DNA of 64,000 nucleotides from Cepaea nemoralis (taxonomy: Eukaryota > Mollusca > Gastropoda > Stylommatophora > Helicidae): NCBI GenBank assembly GCA_014155875.1, contig JACEFZ010021781.1, forward strand, positions 380,501 through 444,500, in the 5' to 3' direction. A program made the position numbers and the translations under genes. The notes under the pieces are model-generated. The model was not told the DNA's origin. It did not search any database and saw only the letters and a program-made list of their open reading frames with translations. Below, piece after piece: positions 1 through 11,540 of the stretch (positions within the stretch are counted from its first letter, which is position 1; the number at the start of each line of letters is the position of its first letter).

Positions 1-539
1 GTATTATTATGTTTCAATGACTAGCTGCTTGCTGCTGATATTTAGCACTTAATTTTCTTTCTTCAGTGGCCAAAATGCTATTGGTATTAACCTACTTTAT
101 CTCTTCTACAAGTCACTCTTTTCCAACTTCTTTTAGGTTTATCTTCCATTGTAGGATTCTGCAAAGTGTGGTTTCTTATGGCTCCTTACTCTTTTCCAAC
201 TTCTTTTTGGTCTCTTTAACTGCTCTTACTCTTTTCTTCAACTGTTTTGTAGATGTGTACTTAACAGTTTTGGTCAGGAGAATCAGAATGAGGAGAAAAC
301 ATTGAGTAATATCTTTATTAAATAGTACAAGTGCCTCATACATCATCATCATATGGCTTGTCATTTGGAGAATGTCACACTCGTCACAGTACACCAACAA
401 GTCTCTGCATTTGCTATTTCTCATGCCTCATACACCTTCATGCTTAAGGTATCTGCAATACCTTGTGTCTGTCTTTGTGCTTGTAGAACCCTGCCTCTTT
501 TTCCAAGCCTTCCAGTACTGACCTCACACATAATTCTAT

Positions 540-800
540 GTGCTGGGGAATGAACAGGCGGACAGATTGGCTGGCTCGGCAAAACTTGGTGGAGTATTGA
601 TGCATGACAAGGCAGACATGGTTGCGGCCTTGTGGCCGATGCTCGACGCTCAGAGGAAAGGCAAGACGGACATATAATCAGATTGCTACTGAAACTATTA
701 GTGTTGGAACTCTTCACTGGCTGCTGAGGATGGGGACGGAGCGCTTATGGGAATGTCCCGAATGCTGTGATGTCGGTTCCTAAATCAGTCAATCAATCAT
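540..800 (+). mobile_element. 3' end of a LINE-I family element (RNase H tail and C-terminal module)
   Basis: A broken reading frame contains GNEQADRLAR, the end of an RNase H domain, and after a stop the module NQIATETISVGTLHWLL..WECPECCDVGS. The same module recurs at 41.1, 42.1, 44.8 and 51.5 kb, which defines the family. The copy ends in a TCAA-type tail (785-799), as expected for a target-primed non-LTR element. In-frame stops make it a dead, 5'-truncated copy. Assignment to the I/Jockey group rests on the RNase H domain only. Confidence 0.7.
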
Positions 801-845
801 AATTATATCATATTTTGAAGGTGAGAAAAGGTTTGAAATAAACTA

Positions 846-989
846 CAGGGTGTATGTTTAATGACTGGGGTTTTTGAAAATATTGTCATTCCAAGTTTTG
901 TTACCTTTTATGTTGCATGAGTTCACAGAAGGTAACATAACTAGGAACAACAATATTTTTAAAATCCCAGTCTTTAAAAACACACCCTA
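846..989. mobile_element. Foldback MITE, Tc1/mariner-like
   Basis: The sequence from 841 to 907 is an imperfect inverted repeat of 929-994, with arms of about 66 bp and a 21-nt loop. The ends read TA-CAGGGTG and CACCCTA-TA, so a TA target duplication (844-845 and 990-991) fits a mariner-type insertion. There is no coding capacity, so it would be non-autonomous. The outermost base differs between the two ends. Confidence 0.65.
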
Positions 990-1019
990 TAGTTGAACAC
1001 CCTATAGTTGAACTGCCTG

Positions 1020-1113
1020 ATTTCTGTGAAGCTGCATTTATTTAACTGTTTTCCTGACTAATTTCTGTGAAGCTGCATTTATTTAACTGTTTTCCTGACT
1101 AATTTCTGTGAAA
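1020..1113. repeat. 41-bp tandem duplication, about 2.3 copies
   Basis: The unit starting TTTCTGTGAAGCTGC occurs at 1021 and 1062, with a partial third copy at 1103. The copies are nearly identical, implying a recent local duplication. The remainder, 1114-1670, is AT-rich with an A-run near 1350 and no recognisable gene. Confidence 0.85.
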
Positions 1114-1674
1114 TTTTATTCACAGCCATGAAACCAGTTATTTTCTTAAAATAGCACATTACGTTTCGCAAAGGTCTATTTTCATATAACCTGTCGTAAA
1201 GGCAGGAACCTGGCGTAATGTAGTATTGCTGTTAACATGTTTAGAGTCAATTCCATTAGTCTTTAATCATTTTTAATTAAAGTAGTGAAAAGTTGGCTAC
1301 ATATTTGAGTGTCTAATTTATGTGGCAATTACGTTATGCTATAGCAAGTTAAAAAAAAAAAAAAAGAAGATTCATTCATGTATCATAATTGTTTATCTGA
1401 TTTGATGTCCTCCAGTGTGTAGGCAATATTTGTTTGACAGTGTGCAACTGACTAGATGAGCAAATCTTATGACAACATTGTTTAATGACATGCCTTACCA
1501 TGGAAGTTAAATATATAAAAGATCTTCTTCATTCTGCTTTCAAGGGGAGTGTTTGATGTGTAGTTAGCATGTCTGATTTGGGCATGCATTTGAGTAAGGT
1601 TCACCTCCTCTAGATAGGTTTTACCCAAGATAACAGACTCTGTCTACCCATAAGTAGTTTTTTTTCCCTTACAG

Positions 1675-2105
1675 TATTGCCAGAGTGACAGCCCAGAGTG
1701 ACAGCTCTGAGTGACAGCTCTGTGTGATTTCCCTTACAGTATTGCCAGAGTGACAGCCCAGAGTGACAGCTCTGTGTGATTTCCCTTACAATATTGCTAG
1801 AGTGACAGCCCAATTGCCTGCTCTGTGTGATTTCCCTTACAGTATTGCCAGAGTGACAGCCCAATTGCCTGCTCTGTGTGATTTCCCTTACAGTATTGCC
1901 AGAGTGACGGCCCAGAGTGACAGCTCTGTGTGATTTCCCTTAAGTATTGCCAGAGTGACAGCCCCATTGCCTGCTCTGTGTGATTTCCCTTACAGTATTG
2001 CCAGAGTGACAGCCCAGAGTGACAGCTCTGTGTGATTTACCTTACAGTATTGCCAGAGTGACAGCCCTATTGCCTGCTCTGTGTGATTTCCCTTACAGTA
2101 TTGCT
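1675..2105. repeat. Minisatellite block 1, unit about 51-52 bp
   Basis: About eight units alternate between two forms, one with CAGCCCAGAGTGACAG and one with CAGCCCAATTGCCTG. Each ends in TGTGATTTCCCTTACAGTATT, so nearly every unit contains a pyrimidine run followed by CAG that resembles a 3' splice site. Short open frames across it are by-products of the repeat. Confidence 0.9.
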
Positions 2106-2760
2106 CACTTTGTGAAGGCACATGAAGGGTGTAGCATAGGTGGGAGCGCAAGTACAATTGAAATACCACTACTTTTATCGTTTCTTTACTTATTCAGTCT
2201 GTCAGTCAGTGGAGATTTGCCCGCAACAGACGAGCAATATCTCCGGTGGGCCTATTCTCGCTGGTCGTAAGATCCGCGCAGTGGAAGGATGGGAGATTTG
2301 CTCGCAACATACGAGCAATATCTCCGGCGATATCTCCGGCGGACCTATTACCGGTGGTCGCAGGATCCGCACAAGTCAGGCAGGGAGTCTGACGGTAGTA
2401 CATGCTTTACACAGGTCCGGACACTTATGATTGACAGATGTAAGCGTCCTATGGTCCAGGCGCGTACGAGGCCCTCACCTGTGGGACTTGGCTGAACGCC
2501 TCGAAGTCAGATCCCTTGGGTTCCAGGGTCTGGCCACCGCTCGCCACCTGCTCGTGGAGGCGAGGTCTCGGAGGTTTGACTCTTAGCCGCCAGCGTCTGC
2601 AGCCTACCTTGCTCTGGAATACACAAGGCAAGGCCGAGAGAGGGAACATATTGTTTGGGCACCATTTGTTTCTCTGAAGCTCTGCCCAAGCATTGTGATG
2701 GAATTTTGGCCACATTCCAACTCACATACTTTGGTCTGTCAAGACTATAAGGTGCCACTC
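2106..2760. repeat. Spacer between minisatellite blocks, with an internal 78-bp duplication
   Basis: The minisatellite is interrupted here. At 2211-2370 a unit of about 78 bp (GGAGATTTGC..GAGCAATATCTCCGG..GATCCGC) is duplicated, and the second copy has an extra 12-bp GATATCTCCGGC. The end of the spacer (about 2610-2758) resembles 3250-3372 and 3685-3730, sharing a GGAGTACAC-type start and, in two of them, CTGTCAA..AAGGTGCC. The spacers are therefore part of a larger repeated block rather than unique sequence. Confidence 0.6.
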
Positions 2761-2935
2761 ATTGCCAGAGTGACAGCCCCATTGCCTGCTCTGTGTGATT
2801 TCCCTTACAGTATTGCCAGAGTAACAGCCCAGAGTGACAGCTCTGTGTGATTTCCCTTACAGTATTGCCAGAGTGACAGCCCTATTGCCTGCTCTGTGTG
2901 ATTCCCCTTACTGTATCGCCAGAGTATGGTGTCAG
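2761..2935. repeat. Minisatellite block 2
   Basis: Three to four further units of the 51-52-bp minisatellite, in the same orientation as block 1, resume with ATTGCCAGAGTGACAG. Confidence 0.85.
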
Positions 2936-3380
2936 GTCTTAGTTAGATATGATTGAACTACCGTATGTCAGTATACAGTTCTACCTGCTTCTGTTAGCTC
3001 CGAATGTTGGGGACACTTACCAAACCCAACACCCCACATTGTGCCAACGGAAGAGCGCAATTGGGAGAGTACAAGCCTTATCCTAGTGCGAGGAAATGCA
3101 ACCTATCAACTGAATGTCATGGCAGGGCAGACCAGGCCCTAAGCCTTGGTTTGGCAACTGGTATTGGATCGAAGCTCCGACAGGTGGACAGTTAGAGTAT
3201 TGCTTTGCTGATCCAGCAGCTTCTGCAGCTTGTCTTGTTACAGACGTATTGGTGTTACCTTTCCTCTGGAGTACACTAGACAGGCCGAGAGAGGGATCAT
3301 GCTGCATGGGCAACACATGGTCTCTAAATTTAGCTCAGGCTTTGTGTTATCGTCTGTCAAAACGGCAAGGTGCCAGAGTA
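2936..3380. repeat. Second spacer between minisatellite blocks
   Basis: Moderately GC-rich sequence with no recognisable protein. Its last 130 bp match the end of the first spacer, which suggests that spacer and minisatellite were duplicated together as a larger unit. Short open frames here show no domain. Confidence 0.5.
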
Positions 3381-3570
3381 CCCTATTGCCTGCTCTGTGT
3401 GATTCCCCTTACAGTATTGCCAGAGTGACAGCCCAGAGTGACAGCTGTGTGATTCCCCTTACAGTATTGCCAGAGTGACATCCCAGAGTGACAGCTCTGT
3501 GTGATTTCCCTTACAGTATTGCCAGAGTAACAGCCCTATTGCCTGCTCTGTGTGATTTCCAACTGCCTTG
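3381..3570. repeat. Minisatellite block 3
   Basis: Four more units of the same minisatellite. The block ends inside a unit at TGTGATTTCC and is followed by unrelated sequence and then a third copy of the spacer end at about 3685. Confidence 0.85.
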
Positions 3571-3864
3571 GGATTGTTCATGTGCACAACTTACACATGG
3601 GACATCTTGTATTTCATCATTATCCAATAAGGTTAGGAATTTGAACCCACTATCCAGGAGATCAGTCTTGTTCCAGACATATTGGTGTTACCTTTCCTCT
3701 GGAGTACACTCATTAAAACATGGGGTACAACATCTTTAGAGACCTGGGGTTCTTGTAACAATTCCCGGCCCTTTACTGGCAGTGGACCAGAGACTGTGTT
3801 CTCAGCCCATCATAGAAAAATATGAGAATTAAAATGTTCAAGAAATGAACTTACTCCTTTTCAG

Positions 3865-3987
3865 ATCGCCAGAGACCGCCACCACCAATGCCTCCGCGAT
3901 AACTGGATTAGCAGAGAAAAATATTTACCACCAGGAATACGAAGAATTTTGTGTGCGGAAGGTTTTCTTATAGGGAACATTGACTAA
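3865..3987 (+). CDS. Candidate terminal coding exon of an unidentified gene
   Basis: A strong 3' splice site (ACTCCTTTTCAG at 3853-3864) precedes a short GC-rich patch in an AT-rich region, the composition expected of an exon. Three frames remain possible. One gives RQRPPPPMPPR then TAA at 3900, exactly where the GC-rich patch ends. Another stops at 3971 and a third at 3985. No protein family is recognised in any of them. An AT-rich stretch with polyadenylation signals follows. The upstream exons would lie left of the window or be hidden in the repeats. This could equally be a chance splice-site lookalike. Confidence 0.25.
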   Translation: MARDRHHQCLRDNWISREKYLPPGIRRILCAEGFLIGNID

Positions 3988-5100
3988 GAAATAAGTGAAG
4001 GTATATGACTTTTACATTTGACCATTGGCATCCTAATGGTTCATTTTTTTTTATTTTAATTTTGTTTACTAATGGTTATATCATTGAAACAGATATATGT
4101 AATTTAAAGAAATTTTCCAAAGTATTTTGCGATTATAGGAAAATATTAATAACGATTTCAAAACTAATTGGCACAGAATATTAATGTTCGGGAATAATTA
4201 AATTCCCGTTGTGTTAATGAAAATTAGTAGAAAAGATGCAACCAATATTGGTTGTTTTATTGTTTTGTTGTGTTTTAAAATTTATTTTCATTCTATTGAA
4301 GGAGAAGCATAATTTCACAATGTTGCGTATTAACAAATTAGTTTCTGTGCCAGGGGTTGATGATTTCTAACTTTCTCATGCAGAGGTGTTTTGGGCATGT
4401 GAATGTTTTAGTTAGATGTTGATTTTGTTTAACAGGTCACATCCATCACATGCATCTTTGGTGACTTTCTTTAAAAATAAAATTGGATATATGAATGTAG
4501 GAGCCCTACGGTTACAAGGTGTTGGGGAAATGCTTAACCATGAACACATATGCTGCTAACTTAATGGAATATAGGTGAATAGTTCATCATTCATGCAATT
4601 TTAATTTGAAGTATACAGTAAATAGAGAAAAAACAGGAAGCTGGACAACACTGAAGCATGTATCCAACACTGTCTGAAATTACAAGAATCATCAACAATT
4701 ATTGCTTGTAACAGTTGCCACTCAAGCAGGTAGATGAGCTTATTTATACTGAAACTAATGTTTTTCGTTGAACGTATATTGTTACATAATATATTTCAAT
4801 TTAATCTAATGAGCTGTATCTAAGATGTTTTGGTATGTATTGTTTCATAACGAAGATTGTGAGTGTGAGAAGATGTGACTGAGAACTGTGTTTAGATGAC
4901 TGTAGGAGCCTATGGTGTTTGCATTATGATGTGAAAGTGCTTGTGTGTGTGTTTTTGAAAAATAAAATTGATCTCTTTATGCACTTATTTATTTGTAAGA
5001 TTTAAGTTACTGCTTACAAATATTTTGCACACTGAAACAACTAACAGCTTGATTTTTTCTGTAAAGGTTATAACTTTTAAATAAAGTGTATATTTTGTGT
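3988..5100 (+). other. AT-rich stretch, possible 3' UTR with polyadenylation signals
   Basis: No repeat or gene is recognised. AATAAA occurs at 4478-4483 and at 5080-5085. The second is followed at once by a GT-rich run (GTGTATATTTTGTGT), the usual downstream element of a cleavage site. If the exon at 3865 is real, this would be its 3' UTR. Confidence 0.25.
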
Positions 5101-6460
5101 AAACATTTCTTGGATTGTTGTGTAAATTCTGTTACTGGTGTTATAAAGTGTTATTATGACACTTGAGCTTGGGAATGTGCAGTCAGTACATTGTCCTTTC
5201 TTGTTTACTAAGATTGTAAGCAAAATTAGACAAAGTACTAAAAAGAAACATGAGCGAGAGGGAGGAAGAGGTAAAACAGAGAGAGCCAACAAGCTAAGGG
5301 CAAGAGGATTGACTTCATTGCACCAGGTTTGATCCCATCAGCTCATTGTCCCATCACAGCCAGAGCACAGCACAGAGCACGATCTCTGTAGCTCCATCAA
5401 TGACCACCAATGGTCTTCAGAAAAATTGCACTTGTGTTCTGATTGACACAGCCTGAAAGTGAAGCCAGGACCTTCAGAGTGTCGAGCAGATGGTTTGACC
5501 ACTTTGACAAATAAAACCTTCAAAGAGGAGAGAAAGATTGAGAAAGCATTGCATTACAATAAATGATATGACCAAATGATCATCATATTTCTTTACTGCA
5601 CCAATAGAGAAGTCAATAATTACAGCAGAGTTGTAAAACAAGTTAACTGCTTATTTGAATTGACTGTATTATCTGAACTACATTAGAAAATGATAGTAAA
5701 TGATATACATTAATCTGTGATTAAAGTACTTGTCTTTGTCTTGTCTTAGTTCCCTTATTGTCTAAACGTGAAAGTGCTTGCTTTTTGTGTGACATGACAT
5801 GAAGTTCACATCATCACCATTGTGGCTGTTTGTTGTGTGACACAGATTCCACTGAACAGGAATGATGAAATACGTGTGCTCATGTTAATGGTGCTGTCTT
5901 TTGTCATTTGACTAGCTGTTGTGGTCAAACTCAGTGCCATGTTTGTATAGAATTGCCAATCCAAAATGAATATTTCGAAGCATGAGGCATGTCCTGTAGT
6001 AAAATATGTTCTCATTTTTTTCACATGCTTCATTGGACATTATTTTCCTTCATTGTTTTTAGTTTTTGTCATAATTTCAATCTTGGAGCTTGGGGCTGTA
6101 ATTGCAGTGCATTGTCATTTGGGAGGTGTAGGCCACGGCTCATCAAATGTGCCCACAGTGATGGATTTGTGGCAGATGGCTTTCTGTGATACAGCTGTTA
6201 GTAATTCTACATTTGTTCGCCAGTATTTCTGAAAGTTCATTATTTCTTCTGTGTTAGCAATCAACATATCTGTAAACATATTTTGCCTTCCTTTGTTAAA
6301 ATTAAGTTTTTATAAAGAATAATCTGATACAATTGTTTTATTATGTTTCCACATATTGGCTGAGAAAGTCTCTCACATGACCATCTCTTCCATTGTTTTA
6401 ATTTCTTATCCCACATCATATCCTTCCAGTTTTTGCCCATGCATGCGCGCGCACACACAA
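5100..6460. other. No recognisable feature
   Basis: AT-rich sequence with only short open frames lacking domains, codon bias or splice context. The 88-residue frame at 5966-6232 is hydrophobic at its start, but nothing else supports it. Confidence 0.5.
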
Positions 6461-6464
6461 CACC

Positions 6465-6608
<144 letters not shown>

Positions 6609-6697
6609 CCGTTTCTTCTCATATCTGATCTTGTCTATCATACAGAGTGATGTATGATAGTCCATTTTGATAATTTGTCTCACATCCATTCCCTCAT

Positions 6698-6698
<1 letters not shown>

Positions 6699-6733
<35 letters not shown>

Positions 6734-6798
6734 CCTCACGTTCTTGTCTTCTTGTCTCACATCTTCTTTCTGTTCTTCTCTTTTCTTACATTCCTCAG

Positions 6799-6833
<35 letters not shown>
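6699..6833. repeat. Two poly-C tracts
   Basis: Homopolymer C runs of about 32 bp (6699-6730) and 34 bp (6800-6833) flank a pyrimidine-rich 70-bp spacer. Such runs are prone to length error in assemblies. Nothing else is seen up to 7284. Confidence 0.95.
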
Positions 6834-6834
<1 letters not shown>

Positions 6835-7284
6835 TCTCTTCTCCACACTACTCCACTACTCACATAGTCTTTTTCTTTTACTCTTCTGTCATTTTCTTTT
6901 CTTTCCCCTAAGTCTCTGTTTAGGTTTATGAAAAGATGGATAATTTCTAATCCACATGTAAGCATCCACACATTACCTGCACTATTTTTTTTTTTTTACT
7001 GAGTTTATTTAAATGTTGTATTTAGTGGTCTAAAATGTATTAGAAAAATTGAATGTTTATAATGAGAATTAAATATTTCTTAAATCTTTAACATTTGCAG
7101 GTTTTGCTTTCCACTTTAATCTGGTTTTCACACAGTGGTCACTGGTATCTCTCTTTGTAATAGCTTACTCCGTAAATACATTTTAGTCTTTGGTATATGT
7201 CTTTGGAGAGCTATTTAATTTGCCATTAACAAGTATACTCTGCAGTTTCTGATCTTTACTTTGATCAGTTCATTTATTGACTTT

Positions 7285-7490
7285 TGTATGCTGGCTGAGT
7301 GGCTAAGAACGCCGGGGTCTCCTTCAGAGACCCGTGTTCAAATTTTTGGCAGGGTGCGGATTTTTTTTCTGTCGGGAGCAAAAAGAAATCCTAACCAGCA
7401 CATTTTGCTGCGACTGCACTAGCCAGGCGGCCTTCATTCCTCAGGCTCAAGACCTCGACAACCCCCCTTCCCCCCCTTACTATAGGCAGT
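7285..7490 (+). mobile_element. SINE-A copy (tRNA-headed)
   Basis: A pol III A box (TGGCTGAGTGG, 7292-7302) and B box (GTGTTCAAATTT, about 7334) lie at tRNA spacing. They are followed by a body containing AAAAAGAAA, GACTGCACTAGCCAGGCGG and CCTCAGGCTCAAG. The same head and body recur at 16363-16560, which confirms a dispersed family. The head resembles a tRNA with a long variable arm. Confidence 0.75.
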
Positions 7491-7532
7491 AGATGACAGA
7501 CAGTTCAGTGTTAAAGTGTTAAATCTTTCTTC

Positions 7533-7632
7533 TGTCACCAAGAGGTTATGGACGCAGTTCGTAATCCTGCATTACCGCATTCAAAACACAGCTGCGAGCG
7601 ATTTGACAGCAGACTGCTTTGCGTTGGTTTCT
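7533..7632 (+). mobile_element. Degenerate SINE-B head fragment
   Basis: GTTCGTAATCCTGCAT followed by AAACACAGCTGCGAG aligns with the 5' part of the SINE-B copy at 53689. The conserved central block of the family is missing, so this is truncated. Confidence 0.45.
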
Positions 7633-7974
7633 TTGCTTAAGGTAATGTCATGTTTTTGCATGTTTGTATGATAAGGTGGTTTCTTCAGTTTGGTTAATAA
7701 AATAAGTTATTACATTCCAAAGAAATCTGATTCGATAGATTGGAAAGAACATAGAACATGAAGCCTCATAGGCATGAAAAAAGAGTACATTATAAATTAA
7801 GACCTGAAATAGGAGACAAACAATATGGGTTCATTCAGGGAAAGGCACAAGCAATGCTATGTGCATTGTAGAAAGGTAAAAGTAGCAGACATTGCCATTG
7901 GGTTGTATAGTGATATTCTGGGTCATTCTATTCTAGATATTCCAGCCTGATTTTCAGATATTCTAGGCCATGAC

Positions 7975-8175
7975 ATATGAGGTTCGGAGGCAGTTACTCA
8001 TTGCCTTTCCTTCTCACAATTCCCATATGATTCAGAACATTGGTTCCCATTTAGATGAAGCTGGGTTGACTCCCGAGCCTTACAGGTCAGAAAAATGAAC
8101 CTGCTCCTGCTAGGGATTGAATACAGACCACTTTCTTGGCAAGCAAGTGCAATAACCATCATGCCGCTCTTGTTC
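7975..8175 (-). mobile_element. Possible tRNA-headed SINE
   Basis: Read on the minus strand, 8175-8100 gives a tRNA-like order: an A-box-like GGCATGATGG, a CTTGCTTGCCAAGAAAGTGG middle and a B-box-like GTATTCAATCCC. The element then runs towards 7975. No second copy is seen in the window, so the call depends on the box spacing alone. Confidence 0.4.
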
Positions 8176-8460
8176 CATACACAATATGCAAAAACAATTC
8201 AGAAGCCATAGGAATGCAGGCATATTCTTTTCAGATTATTCCTCTGTTTAGAAGGCATTCCGTCTGGGCATGGGGTTGGAGTCTGTTGACAATTCAGTAT
8301 TGACAACCCTGTTGGGGAGACATCCTGAGTCTATTCCCAGCCAGTCTGTATGAGCTCAGCTGAATCATCACCTGGTGACATCAGATAGATGCAATCCCCT
8401 TTCAGGGCTTAATGACCTGAATACCAGTGTGCATCACATTTAGAAATGATCAAAATGCTG

Positions 8461-8465
<5 letters not shown>

Positions 8466-8551
<86 letters not shown>

Positions 8552-8597
8552 CGCGCTCACGCAAGCGTGCACGCACACACATCATCATCATCATCAT
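8466..8597. repeat. (CT)n and (CAT)n microsatellites at an RTE 3' end
   Basis: CT dinucleotides run from 8466 to 8549. A short (ATC/CAT)n run lies at 8580-8597 immediately next to the minus-strand RTE-A copy. On the minus strand this is an (ATG)n tail, the kind of simple 3' tail RTE elements carry. Confidence 0.9.
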
Positions 8598-11540
8598 GTG
8601 CCATGCCGGTGATCATGGGCGGTTTGCCATCTCACTCGATCACCAGAATCGTGGATCAGCTCAGTGTTCTTGTCTTGACCATACAACGTGACCAAGCCAC
8701 CCAAGTAGTCTCTGCCCTCCCCTTATTCTCTTCCCATTGATCTTGCCAATTGTCACCAAGTTCTCCTATTTATTTCTCATAACGTTGCCAAAAAATTGTG
8801 GCTGCCTACGTCTTAATTTCTCTAATCAGTTTATGGTTTTCATTTGATTCTTGTAGGGCTTGGTCATTGGCTTTTCTGTCTGTCCATGATATTCTTTGCA
8901 TTCTCCTCAGAAACCACATTTCCACAGCCATCAGATGTTTTTCAGCTTGTCTGCTCATTGTCCTCGCTTAATATCCATACAAAAATACAGGTTCTATGTA
9001 ACATCTCAACACTCTTTTTCTCGTTGCAAATGACATTTTATTTATTGGTCGGTAAGTATTTCACTTTGCGAAAGGCTGTCTTCGCCATGGCGATTCTTGT
9101 TCTAATTTCTTCAAGGCATCTCCCATCAGATGTTATGACTGTTCCTAGATAATTTTACCGATTCACTTGTTTACGAATATTCCCATTTACTTGTATATTA
9201 CATTGTGTTATTTCCTTCTTCTTAGTGACAACCATAATCTGTGTCTTACAATTTAATTCTAATCCAAGTTGATCACTGTGTGCAACAATCACATCTACTA
9301 AATGTTGCAGATCCTGCTCATTATCTGCAATCAATACTATATCATCCACATCTAATGTTATTGATATTATGTCCCGCAATGATGATTCCTTTCATATGAC
9401 ATTTCTGAAAATACTTTAGAAGTACAGGGAAAAAAGATCTGGAGACACCTCTTTTAATAGGCTGATATTGACCAACATAGTTATCAATTCTGATGGCAGC
9501 TTGTTATTTCCAATATATGTTATTTTATGAGTCTAAGGTCTTTCCCATCAATTTACAGATCTGAAAGTATCTCCATCATGTTGACATGTCTTATTTTATC
9601 GAAAGCCTTTGTGTAGTCAATAAAGCAAAGATGTAAGTCTTTGTTTACTTCTGTAGAACATTCAATTAATGTTCTCAGTATATACACAGCATTTACTGTA
9701 CCCTTGCCTTCTATAAACCCACATTGTTCTTCTCTTATTTTGGGTTGTATTTTCTTCCTAACCCGTTGCATGATAATTCTTAGCAAAATCTTTGTGATGT
9801 GGCTCATTATACTAATTGTTCGATATCATTCACATTCCAAGGCTCTTTATTTCTTCGGGGTTACAATAAATATAGAATTACATAATTTTGGAGGTATATC
9901 TCCAGTATCATATGTTGTGTTCAGCAATCAGGTGACTTGATCTATTCCATATTCTATGGCAGTGATAATTTCTGTTGAGATGTTGTCTAAACCAGATTTC
10001 ATATGGTTAAGAGCATTCTGAACTTCTATCTTCAGAATTGATGGTCCTTCATTATTTCTCCAAATATCATAATGAATGTTCTTCTCTTGTATCATCATAA
10101 AGGTTTTTTCACATAATTTGACCATGTATGTAAAATCTCATGTTTTTCTATTATGATTATTCCATCTTTTATTTTCAGGTAGTCTGTTGATGTAGGTGTT
10201 CTTTTATTAGTAAGCTCCTGAATTCTTTTGTGCATTAATTTTGTATTTTTACTGTTGTTTTGTTTTTCAATTTCTATGCAGTTATTTTCAAGCCATGCTT
10301 CTTTTGTTTCTTTACATAATTTTCTGACTTTCCTGTAAATCTCTTCATATTTGGCAGAATTAATTTTGTTGTGTCTTCTTGTTTGGAACTGTTTTTGCGA
10401 CTGTTAGTGCATTTCAAAACCTTCTGTTAATCAGGATGTAATCGATCTGGTTTCTAACTCTGCTGTCAGGACTTCTCCATGTCCATAATCTTTTGTGATG
10501 TTGCTTAAAAACCAGGTGTTTCCGATGATCAGTTCATGTTCTTTTGACCATTCTACAAGTCTCTATCCTCTCGTTTTGTTCTCCCAAACCACGTTTGTCT
10601 ACTGTGCATCTATCACCTTGATTTCCTACTTTCACATTGAAGTCACCCATTATGATGTTTATTTCTGAATTTTTACATTTCTTCAAAGTATTCTCCATGG
10701 CATTATAAAATCCTCTACACTGTCTTCACTGCTTTCTCCTGTTGGGGCATATATTTGAGTGACATTTATGTTAAAAGGTCTGCCGATTAATTTTACCAAT
10801 AGAACCCTGTCTGACACGGCCCAATATCCTTTAACAGATTATGATGTTTCCAGATCCAAGATAATTGCTACATCTCTACCTGTCTTCTCCAGAATATGTA
10901 ATATTAAATCCTCCCCTGTCTTAAGCTCTGTCCCTTTCCATCTCGTCTTACACAATCTTAATATGTTAATATTCTCTCTTCCCATTTCTTGTTTGATGTT
11001 ATTCAATTTTCCATCTGCACTCATTGTTCTAACATTCCAAGTTCCCACTTTCAATGATTGTAATCTTTTGCACCTATTAGCCTGCTGACGGTCTGAAGTC
11101 ACCTGCTGCACATGACTATCCCTACCGAGCGAGGCTGCTCCTATGGAGCACCCATTTACCCAGTTTCTCTGATTTTTTTTATATCAGAAAACATAATTTT
11201 CTTGGCATCTGTAAAGAAGGTAGTTTGCCATTGCTTTCCTTCTAGGCAGTGACTTTACTGGTCAATGACCGTAGCCGTTGTCTCTCCAAAAAAGAGATCC
11301 TATGCCTACCGTCGTGTAGCTGGAGACCATAACCGACAACTATCTGTCGGCTGCTCTTCAACCTCATCCACCATCTGCATCCATGGCTTCACATAACCTT
11401 GATCGGAACGACAAACGGGTACTCCACCTTGCCCAAGGGTATCCCGTAGGCTAATGGAGGGAAGGAGGCACTTTCTCCTTTGATAGGAGATACCCCTACC
11501 TCGCTACCCACATTAATTCAGTAGCATCTCCTTTGCAGAA
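8598..11540 (-). mobile_element. RTE-A LINE, nearly full length, degraded
   Basis: Reading down the minus strand there is a 5' UTR (about 11540-11115) and then an AP-endonuclease start at 11060-10990 with GTWNVRTMSADGKLNN and KTRWKG. The endonuclease continues to about 10500. Reverse transcriptase pieces follow, including MSHITKILLRIIMQRVRKK and CFIDYTKAFDKIRHVN (9807-9553), then a thumb segment (9379-9155) with ITLDVDDIVLIAD where YADD is expected. The 3' end at 8598 has the same GTGCCATGCCGG..GATCA sequence as the + copy ending at 38860. Many stops and frameshifts show it is dead. The clade call rests on the single EN-RT layout and the short (ATG)n tail. Confidence 0.85.

Noticed and set aside
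5966..6232. Hydrophobic 88-residue frame as a small membrane protein
   Set aside because: It is AT-rich, overlaps another frame of similar length, and has no supporting signal.
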